A model generated the notes under the pieces. That model was not told where the DNA came from. It made no database searches and was given only the letters and a program-made list of their open reading frames with translations. Of a stretch of 5,063 nt of DNA, positions 1-5,063 are shown piece after piece. The translations under genes were made by a program, and so were the position numbers. The number at the start of each line of letters is the position of its first letter. The stretch's first letter is position 1. Source of the stretch: Candidatus Latescibacterota bacterium (GTDB lineage Bacteria; JAAXHH01; JABIQT01); the NCBI GenBank assembly GCA_018667995.1, contig JABIQT010001048.1, positions 1 through 5,063 of the forward strand, written 5' to 3'.

Positions 1-549
1 CTCTACGATGCGCTCCATATCGATCAACCCACCGACTATGTTCCGCATGGTCATCAACACTAGAGAGCGGGCCGTTTGGGCAGCATGGGCGCCCTGGTCG
101 AGCACCTGTTCAAGCATGTGCAGATCACGAGACCACTCATCCAGGCGAATTCGCGACGCCCGCACCTGAGTTGAGATCTGTCCCTGTACTACCAGGCTTT
201 CTACCTTGCTGTATAATTCCTCTCGAGAAATCGGCTTCGAGGCGAGATCCGCCGCTTGGAGCGCCATGACAGCCATACAGCAGGAGACCGTAGGAGAATC
301 CGACAGGACCAGAATAGGGATACTGGGCAGAATCTTACGAATTTCTGAGATAAATGCCAGATCGGTATTGCCAGGCATCCCCGCATCAATGATCAATAGG
401 TCGAATGCTCCCTGAATAACCCTTACTTCGGCTGTTTCCGTAGCCGACGCCATATCGCATTCGTACCCTTCACTCTGGAGCATCTCTGAGATAGACGCGA
501 GCGCTATTGGATCGCTATCAACGATCAACAACTGTCCTCTGGACTCCAT
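1..549 (-). CDS. Response regulator with N-terminal receiver domain; C-terminus off window
   Basis: The visible 183 residues begin with a complete CheY-like receiver domain (about residues 5-120). The acidic pair is D11 and D13 in IVDSDP, the likely phospho-acceptor is D55 in LLIIDAGMPG, the switch Ser/Thr is S83 in ILVLSDS, and the conserved lysine is K105 in SKP. All key residues are present, so it should accept phosphate from a histidine kinase; no kinase lies in the window. Residues about 120-183 are mainly helical by composition, with a charged, possibly coiled-coil stretch (RIRLDEWSRDLHMLEQVLDQ) followed by a hydrophobic helix-like segment. I do not recognise an OmpR, NarL/LuxR or NtrC output domain, but the reading frame is still open at the left edge, so the output domain may lie beyond. 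The start at 549 is chosen because GGAGGG (556-561) sits six bases upstream. That ribosome site lies inside a long inverted repeat. Receiver identity is firm; target and output are unknown. Confidence 0.9.
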   Translation of the reverse strand, partial: MESRGQLLIVDSDPIALASISEMLQSEGYECDMASATETAEVRVIQGAFDLLIIDAGMPGNTDLAFISEIRKILPSIPILVLSDSPTVSCCMAVMALQAADLASKPISREELYSKVESLVVQGQISTQVRASRIRLDEWSRDLHMLEQVLDQGAHAAQTARSLVLMTMRNIVGGLIDMERIVE

Positions 550-637
550 GATGTGCCCTCCACGACAGAATAGGAGTATTCGTTGTTTGTTGGCATAAAT
601 CGTGAATACATAATAGCGAATGCCGGAGGGCACATCA
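549..637 (-). promoter_or_regulatory. Structured leader of the response-regulator gene that can hide its ribosome site
   Basis: Bases 625-637 (GGAGGGCACATCA on plus) are the exact reverse complement of 549-561 (TGATGTGCCCTCC), a perfect 13-bp inverted repeat separated by 63 bases. In a minus-strand transcript starting upstream of 637, the first arm would pair with the GGAGGG Shine-Dalgarno sequence, the spacer and the A of the AUG at 549. Between the arms are smaller possible stems: 592-596 with 620-624, directly stacked on the main stem, and 568-572 with 577-581. This fits a translational switch (thermosensor, ligand- or protein-controlled leader), but no known riboswitch class is recognised. 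A weak promoter candidate lies upstream: TTGAAG (728-733) and TATGTC (704-709) with 18 bases between. Alternatively TATTAT (610-615) could be a -10 box, in which case the upstream arm is not transcribed and the repeats would be DNA operators. Bases 638-823 hold nothing else that I can support. Confidence 0.5.
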
Positions 638-823
638 CTCGGGGAATATCCTAGAGCCGAAGGAAATTTGGATGAGAAACTGATTTTTAGGAGCCAATTG
701 ATGGACATAGCACGTGGAGATCCGCACCTTCAATGAGCCAGCTAGATGTACTATTCCTGTTCCTCCTCTGCACCAAACCTGGGCATCATGATGGATCCAA
801 GGTAACTATACGTTGCGCAGTGT

Positions 824-1951
824 TCATTGGGGGGGCGTGAGCTTGAGCATCCGTCCCCCGCTTCCATCCTCGAGAATCCACAGGGCTCCGCCAGGACCTT
901 CTTCCACCTCACGAATGCGTTTTCCCATGCTGAACCGCTCGGCTTCCCTGGCAGTATCATCCTTGAGCACGATTCTTATCAAAGCTTCGGACGAGAGGCC
1001 ACCGATGAAAGCGCTGCCACGCCAATTGGGAAATAGACTTCCTGAGTAGACAATCAATCCGGAGGGTGAGATGACGGGAGTCCACCAAACCTTAGGAGCT
1101 TCAAATTCAGGTCTGGTATCGTGACCTGGAATGGGATTTCCGTTGTAGTGATCACCGTTGGAGACAAGAGGATAGCCATAGTTTGCACCGCGCCTCACGA
1201 GATTCAGCTCGTCCCCACCGCGTGGGCCCATCTCCTGGTTCCAGAGACGCCCCTCGGCATCAAAAGCTATACCTAAGGGATTGCGGTGCCCCAATGACCA
1301 GATCTGAGCAGTGACCCCACCTTGGTCCACAAATGGGTTATCTGAAGGTACGGATCCGTCATCGTTGAGTCGGATAATCTTCCCGAGATTCTGATTCATA
1401 TCCTGAGCCGGATCAAATTTCTGGCGCTCTCCCGAGGAGATGAAGAGAAGTCCGTCGGGTGAAAATGCCATCCGGTGTCCAAAGTGCCCCCGCCCGACTA
1501 CTTTAGGAACCTGGCGCCAAATAACCTCCAGATCAGTCAGAGTGCCACTCCCAGATGAATAGACCAGTTTGGCCCTAGCTACTGCTGCGCCTCTCACGTC
1601 ACCCGATCCAGCCTCAACGTAACTCAGATAAATGACCCCATTATCGGTAAAATTCGGATGGACGATCACGTCGCCCAGGCCGCCCTGACCACCGTAATCT
1701 ACTTTGGGTACTCCTTGAATTGGAGCCGACTTCTTTCCGTCTTGTTCAACTACAATGAGACGTCCGGATTTCTCCGTAACGAGTATGCTACCATCCGGCA
1801 GAAATGCCATAGCCCAAGGCTCATTGAAACTCGCAACGGCTGCCGATTCGAACGGCCGAGGATCCTGTTCTGCCCGACTCGAAACCGTGGCGATGCCGAC
1901 CATCAGCATAGCGATTGTTACCACCCAGAGAGATGTTCCTGTTCGATACAT
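824..1951 (-). CDS. PQQ-dependent aldose sugar dehydrogenase, periplasmic (YliI/Asd-like)
   Basis: This 375-residue protein belongs to the soluble glucose/sorbosone dehydrogenase beta-propeller family, which oxidises aldose sugars to lactones in the periplasm using pyrroloquinoline quinone and calcium. Residues 1-27 form a Sec signal peptide: YRTG start, hydrophobic core about 8-22, likely cleavage after SSRA. Family motifs follow in order: [12 protein letters not shown] (43-54), [13 protein letters not shown] (87-99), [12 protein letters not shown] (156-167) with the probable catalytic base H156, [14 protein letters not shown] (182-195), [10 protein letters not shown] (221-230) with PQQ-contacting R223-N224, [11 protein letters not shown] (240-250), [15 protein letters not shown] (257-271), and RIREV (345-349) with R345 and R347 in the family's PQQ-binding positions. 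Residue roles come from family knowledge. Length is normal for the family and nothing is missing. The frame is open upstream to 2143, but the start at 1951 is preferred: AGAGGA lies about seven bases upstream and the signal peptide begins there. No PQQ biosynthesis gene or cytochrome partner is visible. Confidence 0.93.
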   Translation of the reverse strand: MYRTGTSLWVVTIAMLMVGIATVSSRAEQDPRPFESAAVASFNEPWAMAFLPDGSILVTEKSGRLIVVEQDGKKSAPIQGVPKVDYGGQGGLGDVIVHPNFTDNGVIYLSYVEAGSGDVRGAAVARAKLVYSSGSGTLTDLEVIWRQVPKVVGRGHFGHRMAFSPDGLLFISSGERQKFDPAQDMNQNLGKIIRLNDDGSVPSDNPFVDQGGVTAQIWSLGHRNPLGIAFDAEGRLWNQEMGPRGGDELNLVRRGANYGYPLVSNGDHYNGNPIPGHDTRPEFEAPKVWWTPVISPSGLIVYSGSLFPNWRGSAFIGGLSSEALIRIVLKDDTAREAERFSMGKRIREVEEGPGGALWILEDGSGGRMLKLTPPQ

Positions 1952-1980
1952 TCGATTTTCCTCTGTGGAAAGACTTTTGG

Positions 1981-2028
1981 ATAATAGGGAGCCGCACACC
2001 TGCACAGACAGAACTGATTCTGTTCTGT
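1981..2028 (-). promoter_or_regulatory. Putative dyad operator and -10 element upstream of the dehydrogenase gene
   Basis: Bases 2008-2014 (ACAGAAC) and 2022-2028 (GTTCTGT) form a perfect 7-bp inverted repeat with a 7-bp spacer, a size typical of a dimeric regulator's site. On the minus strand, TATTAT (1981-1986) differs from the consensus -10 hexamer at one base and would start transcription near 1974, about 23 bases before the ATG at 1951 and just upstream of the AGAGGA ribosome site. The -35 position (about 2004-2009) has a poor hexamer and touches the dyad. That arrangement suits a promoter helped by an activator at the dyad. It is inferred from spacing only. The dyad could also be a small hairpin with no regulatory role. 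Confidence 0.3.
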
Positions 2029-2269
2029 AATGCTGGAGCAAGAAACGGGGCTTCCTGATGCGGTCGTACCACACAAACAATGTGCAGAAGATCAACGAAG
2101 CAATCGAATTCTGGATAGTTCGACCAGATGCGTGGCTTAACAATAAAAGTCTATGCTATTTGGCTAATGGATGAACGGGATGGTAATCTGCTTTAGAATA
2201 CGAGAGAAGGCAAGAACGCGATGCCATGCGAGGTGGAACCTTCGAGGATTTTACAGGTGCGTATCCGTT

Positions 2270-2323
2270 GCTACACCACTTACTACTCGAATCAGAATTC
2301 GGGTCGGTGGAGAGTGTGGTAGC
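2270..2323. repeat. Imperfect 54-bp palindrome / potential stem-loop
   Basis: Nested complementary blocks are arranged symmetrically: GCTAC (2270-2274) with GTAGC (2319-2323), CCAC (2276-2279) with GTGG (2307-2310), and ACTCGAAT (2285-2292) with ATTCGGGT (2297-2304) around a CAGA loop. The inner block has one T-G mismatch at DNA level. It would be a G-U pair in a plus-strand RNA and a C-A mismatch in a minus-strand RNA, so folding slightly favours the plus strand. Internal loops are uneven. There is no trailing T-run, so it is not a typical intrinsic terminator. It could be a dispersed extragenic palindrome of the REP/ERIC kind, a transcript 3'-end protector, or chance. Confidence 0.35.
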
Positions 2324-2388
2324 GCAAGGGGTTTGACCTGTCTAGATATCGGTTAACCTGCATGCCAATTTGGAGTAGGGACATGCGA

Positions 2389-4584
2389 TCAGTTCTGTGA
2401 TGCACCTACCTTGTCTGGATTTGTGATCTGCCGGATGGCTTCAACACTTGCGTCGCGCACCCACTCAGTCTGATCACGGCTTGTGGAGTTAAGCGCTGGG
2501 AGCGCAACCCGTGCCGGAACACCGAGCCGTCCAAGCGCCTTGGCGGCACGGTACCGGGACTCTCCGTTCCAATCTCGAACACGTAGTGCTCTGACGAAAA
2601 TAGGTATGACACGTTGAGGCTCCGCTTTGTCCATCATTGTTAAGGCATATGCGGCGTTGAACGTAGCGTCCTCATCTTCATCGTTGAGCTGCTCCATCAA
2701 CCTGGGTGCCGTCGATTCTGCGGTCTTGCCCATCCACCCAAGAGATAAAGCGCCCTGCCCACGTACGTCACTGTCGGTATCCTCCAACGTTTCAGACAGT
2801 GCCGTAATCACCTCAACCGTGGTCTCGCCAATGATACCCAGAGATTTGGCGGACTCCACTCTTACATCAGATGCGGAATCCTCAAGAGACTGCAGAAGAC
2901 CTGGTACGGCGACTGACCGGCCGATCTGGCCCAATGATTGGGCTGCTTCACGACGAACATCCTGGGAACCGTCATCCAATATATCCATCAGCGGCGATAC
3001 ACCAGCGGCATCGCCTATCTGGCCCAAGGCATCTGCAGCTTCACGACGGACATTGTCCGATTCGTCGCGCAAGGCATCAATGAGTCCGTTGATCGCGCCC
3101 GCATCACCAATCTGGCCGAGGGCATCTGCGGCCTCACGACGGACTTCACTGGAGTCATCTTTCAAGGCCTCGATCAACGCCGGAACTGCGGAGGCGTCCT
3201 CGATCTGGCCCAGAGCATCGGCCGCCTCACGACGGACCTCACGAGATTCGTCTCCGAGCGCTTCTATGAGAGCGGAAACAGCCTGACTATCCTGGAAATT
3301 TCCAAGTTCATCGGCCGCCTCGCGACGGACCTCACGAGATTCGTCCTTCAGTGCGGCAATCAACCCGGGAATCGCAGCAGGGTCTTCCATGCTACCCAGG
3401 GCATCCACTACTTCGCGTCGGACCTCACGAGAAGGATCATTCAGTGCCTGGATGAGCCCATCAGCTGCCGACGGATCTTCGATCACACCCAAGGCATCTG
3501 CTGCTTCCCGACGTACCTCCGAAGACTCATCCTTGAGAGCTTCGAGAAGGGCAGGAACGGCTGCAATAGCCTCAGTCTCTCCAAGGGCATCGGCCGCCTC
3601 ACGACGGACCTCACGCGAATCATCTTTCAGAGCCAGAATTAGCGCTTGAATGGACTCAGGAGCACGAAATTCGCCCAAGGCATCGGCCGCCTCACGACGG
3701 ACCGCGGCAGATTCATCTCCGAGCGCTAGCACAAGCCCCTCCGCCGCCGCTGGATCGTTCATCTCACCCAGAGCATCTGCAGCTTCACGTCGAACCTCAC
3801 GAGAGGGATCATCCAGCAGTCCAATCAGAGCGGGGATTGCTCGTGGATCATGAATCTCATCAAAGGAATCGGCCGCTTCACGCCTCACGTCACTGGATGG
3901 GTCGCTTAATGCTTCAATCAGAGCAGTCGTGGCACGAGGATCGCCCAAGTCTCCAAGTCCGTCAGCAGCTTCACGCCGAACTCCCCCATTCGGATCCTTA
4001 AGAGCCTCAATTAGAGCATCTACGGCGGCTGCAGATTGGATCTGACCGAGGGCATCAGTCGCCTCGCGTCGCACGTCCGAATTGGCGTCCTTCGTGGCTT
4101 GAATCAGAGCGGGCACCGCCGCCTCTCCTCCAATATCCCCGAGAGCATCGACTGCCTCGTACCGGACTTCACGAGAGGCATCTGACAGTGCCACAATGAG
4201 CCCGTCAATGGCGGACGGATCACCAATATCACCCAGTGCATCTGCAGCTTCACGTCGTACCTCGCGCGAATCGTCTTTGAGCGCTTCTATAAGGCCCGGC
4301 ACTGCAGCCCGGTCATTGAGCTCCCCGAGGGCATCTGCCGCCTCACGTCTGACTTGGCGACTCTCGTCCTTCAATGCGACAATGAGGGCGGCCACCGCAT
4401 CAGGACCACCGATTTCGCCAAGCGCTTCGACGAGTTTCTCACGAACCTTTGGTGAGGAATCCTGCATGCCGTCAACAAGGGGCTGCACACTCCTCTGCGC
4501 ATCGGCACTGCCTGAAAGTAACAATATGCCAACCGTAGTGGCCAGTATGCCAAATCGTCTGCTCATGGGAATTGGTTTGCTCAT
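2389..4584 (-). CDS. Exported protein of 22 HEAT repeats
   Basis: The 731-residue product starts with a Sec signal peptide (basic SRR at 8-10, hydrophobic 11-24, likely cleavage after SADA near residue 29). The rest is an alpha-solenoid of HEAT repeats of the PBS-lyase/HEAT_2 type. Repeat 1 covers 31-59. Repeats 2-18 (60-586) are each exactly 31 residues with the pattern DPxAVxALIxALKDxSxxVRREAADALGxIG. Repeats 19-22 (587-721) are longer (33-36 residues) and divergent, probably a C-terminal cap, followed by a short polar tail. VRREAADALG occurs unchanged nine times. Repeat 7 is the most aberrant in the array (SFDEIH in place of ALGxIx). Such solenoids bind protein partners or act as scaffolds; the ligand here is unknown, and no phycobilisome genes are present to suggest a lyase. 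The start at 4584 has AAGGAG nine bases upstream (or GAGG four bases upstream); the alternative Met at 4566 has none. It lies 70 bp after the DUF4097-like gene, so co-transcription is likely. Confidence 0.93.
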   Translation of the reverse strand: MSKPIPMSRRFGILATTVGILLLSGSADAQRSVQPLVDGMQDSSPKVREKLVEALGEIGGPDAVAALIVALKDESRQVRREAADALGELNDRAAVPGLIEALKDDSREVRREAADALGDIGDPSAIDGLIVALSDASREVRYEAVDALGDIGGEAAVPALIQATKDANSDVRREATDALGQIQSAAAVDALIEALKDPNGGVRREAADGLGDLGDPRATTALIEALSDPSSDVRREAADSFDEIHDPRAIPALIGLLDDPSREVRREAADALGEMNDPAAAEGLVLALGDESAAVRREAADALGEFRAPESIQALILALKDDSREVRREAADALGETEAIAAVPALLEALKDESSEVRREAADALGVIEDPSAADGLIQALNDPSREVRREVVDALGSMEDPAAIPGLIAALKDESREVRREAADELGNFQDSQAVSALIEALGDESREVRREAADALGQIEDASAVPALIEALKDDSSEVRREAADALGQIGDAGAINGLIDALRDESDNVRREAADALGQIGDAAGVSPLMDILDDGSQDVRREAAQSLGQIGRSVAVPGLLQSLEDSASDVRVESAKSLGIIGETTVEVITALSETLEDTDSDVRGQGALSLGWMGKTAESTAPRLMEQLNDEDEDATFNAAYALTMMDKAEPQRVIPIFVRALRVRDWNGESRYRAAKALGRLGVPARVALPALNSTSRDQTEWVRDASVEAIRQITNPDKVGASQN
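2827..4407 (-). repeat. Tandem array of 17 x 93-bp units inside the HEAT gene
   Basis: Repeats 2-18 of the HEAT protein are 17 consecutive 93-bp units without any length change. Similarity also shows at DNA level. For example, 3216-3252 and 3309-3345 are 93 bp apart and differ at one base of 37, and close copies of the same core recur at 3588 and elsewhere. Other units encode the same residues with different codons, so the array mixes old divergence with more recent copying. All units are in frame, so gain or loss of whole units would keep the gene open. Confidence 0.85.
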
Positions 4585-4605
4585 TTGACCTCGCTCCTTG
4601 ATTTA

Positions 4606-4637
4606 TCGGTGTTTACCGAATCCGAGGAGTCGGGTTC
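4606..4637 (-). other. Small intercistronic hairpins before the HEAT gene
   Basis: Two overlapping potential stems lie in the 70-bp gap: TCGGT (4606-4610) with ACCGA (4615-4619) around a four-base loop, and GAATCCGA (4618-4625) with TCGGGTTC (4630-4637), eight positions with one mismatch around GGAG. They share bases 4618-4619, so they compete at the base. There is no T-run, so termination is not supported. They could influence processing or translation of the HEAT cistron, whose ribosome site begins about 8 bases further downstream. Chance is also possible. Confidence 0.25.
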
Positions 4638-4654
4638 GTCCTGCACCGATTGTT

Positions 4655-5063
4655 CTATCGTTCACGTATCCGAATGTAGCCCTTATAGGTCCGCAATCTC
4701 AGTAACGGTCCACCACCATTGACGGCCCCGCGATATTCAACGTCTTCGTCCCGGCGACCAAATCGATGTTCAAGATCACGCAGATCAAAATCTGCTCTCA
4801 GGTCGCCTTTGTTTCCAACATCTGCGTCCAGCTCAAAAGCGCTGCCTTTGGGCATGGTCAAGGTAATGTCACCCTTGTGCGTCTCTATTCGCGTACGCCC
4901 CGAATATTTGGCGTACTCGATTTCCACTTCAGCTTCATGTGTGTCCAGCTCGAGCGCGCCCGATAGTGCGCTAATCCTGACGCGACTTTTATGAGTCTCA
5001 AGTCGAAGCTCCCCACTCACATTCTTAATCACCATGGGGCCTTTGTGAGAATTGATACGAACC
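4655..5063 (-). CDS. DUF4097-like (putative adhesin) beta-repeat protein, C-terminal part
   Basis: The last 135 residues of a protein that enters from the right edge; an internal Met at 5035 is not taken as the start because the frame stays open, with the same repeat pattern, to the edge. The sequence is a chain of short beta-strands in a repeat of 18-20 residues, roughly xTHKGxIxIxxxSGxLxLE. Matching positions are H6, H24, H42 and H62 of the visible part, with Y126 in the last strand pair (RTYKGYIRIRE). The stretch THKGDITLTMPKGSAFELDADVGNKGDL (61-88) resembles the DUF4097 pattern of strand, Pro-Lys-Gly turn and 'xFxLDAxxxxGxL' strand. Proteins of this family are usually exported and form a right-handed beta-solenoid; their function is poorly defined despite the name adhesin. 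The signal peptide, if any, lies outside the window. The HEAT gene follows 70 bp downstream with no terminator between. Family assignment is by pattern, not search. Confidence 0.75.
   Translation of the reverse strand, partial: VRINSHKGPMVIKNVSGELRLETHKSRVRISALSGALELDTHEAEVEIEYAKYSGRTRIETHKGDITLTMPKGSAFELDADVGNKGDLRADFDLRDLEHRFGRRDEDVEYRGAVNGGGPLLRLRTYKGYIRIRER

Larger units (their letters stand above)
1952..2388. other. 437-bp intergenic region between the HEAT and dehydrogenase genes
   Basis: No convincing gene is present. A 61-codon plus-strand frame at 2171-2356 has no ribosome site and gives a Cys- and Arg-rich product without recognisable features. A minus-strand frame continues up from the dehydrogenase to 2143, but this extension looks non-coding and would bury the signal peptide. 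The region holds a dyad with a -10-like box (1981-2028) and an imperfect palindrome (2270-2323). After the HEAT stop codon I see no GC-rich hairpin followed by a T-run, so the HEAT transcript has no obvious intrinsic terminator here. Confidence 0.6.

Noticed and set aside
206-415. Plus-strand frame (206-415) and a second minus-strand frame (201-389) inside the response-regulator gene
   Set aside because: Both overlap the receiver domain, whose catalytic residues are all intact in the chosen frame.
784-793. 10-bp palindrome CATCATGATG after the dehydrogenase stop codon
   Set aside because: Palindromes of this length are common by chance, there is no loop or T-run to make a terminator, and nothing nearby suggests an operator.
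1952-2143. 64-residue N-terminal extension of the dehydrogenase frame up to 2143
   Set aside because: It lacks a ribosome site at 2143, would place a signal peptide in the middle of the protein, and overlaps the dyad and -10-like box. The ATG at 1951 has a good ribosome site and begins the signal peptide.
2171-2356. 61-codon plus-strand frame in the intergenic region
   Set aside because: It has no ribosome site, unusual Cys/Arg-rich composition and no recognisable features, and it runs across the imperfect palindrome.
2627-3853. Long open frames on the plus strand opposite the HEAT gene (for example 2627-3286, 2938-3642, 3389-3649, 3650-3853)
   Set aside because: They are the antisense of the 93-bp repeats: a unit without stops in a given frame stays open when repeated. 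Their products are repetitive Ser/Ala/Arg patterns (ASAASRRTSRESS) or low-quality sequence, with no ribosome sites, and the minus-strand HEAT reading is clearly the coding one.
2827-4407. CRISPR-like appearance of a regularly spaced repeat array
   Set aside because: The 93-bp period is fully coding (31 residues), the repeats are adjacent without unique spacers, and the translation is a standard HEAT pattern.
2389-4584. Assignment of the HEAT protein as a phycobilisome lyase (CpcE/CpcF type)
   Set aside because: The repeats resemble the PBS-lyase HEAT family, but the protein has a signal peptide, is much more repetitive, and no phycobiliprotein genes are present.
4719-4994. Plus-strand frames opposite the DUF4097-like gene
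   Set aside because: The minus-strand frame shows a clear beta-repeat pattern and runs to the window edge; the plus frames give Ser/Arg-rich shadow sequence.

Overview
The window holds four genes, all on the minus strand and read from right to left: a secreted beta-repeat protein of the DUF4097 (putative adhesin) type, cut by the right edge; a secreted protein built almost wholly of HEAT repeats; a periplasmic PQQ-dependent aldose sugar dehydrogenase; and a response regulator cut by the left edge. No gene is supported on the plus strand. No tRNA, rRNA, CRISPR array or insertion sequence was seen.

The organism is most likely a Gram-negative bacterium. Base composition looks balanced by eye, slightly above half G+C. 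Two complete genes carry Sec-type signal peptides, and the dehydrogenase belongs to a periplasmic quinoprotein family. DUF4097 and HEAT proteins next to each other are known from several phyla (for example Gammaproteobacteria, Gemmatimonadota and Acidobacteriota), so I do not name a lineage.

Layout by region. 4655-5063: C-terminal 135 residues of the DUF4097-like protein, with a regular 18-20 residue repeat and a histidine at the same place in successive repeats. 4585-4654: a 70-bp intercistronic gap with small hairpins and the HEAT gene's Shine-Dalgarno sequence. 2389-4584: the 731-residue HEAT protein, with a signal peptide, 22 repeats, and 17 consecutive units of exactly 31 residues (93 bp). 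1952-2388: a 437-bp non-coding gap with an imperfect palindrome near 2270-2323 and a dyad plus -10-like element near 1981-2028. 824-1951: the dehydrogenase. 550-823: a non-coding gap whose left part is an unusual leader. 1-549: the response regulator.

The DUF4097-like and HEAT genes are probably co-transcribed, and the HEAT product is clearly exported, so together they look like a cell-envelope module. The dehydrogenase and the response regulator each have a leader of their own and are probably separate units. The most striking non-coding signal is a perfect 13-bp inverted repeat (549-561 with 625-637). In a transcript of the response-regulator gene it would pair the upstream arm with the Shine-Dalgarno sequence and the first base of the start codon, which suggests translational control by RNA structure. 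The most striking protein signal is the very uniform exported HEAT solenoid with its repeating Arg-Arg-Glu...Asp ladder.
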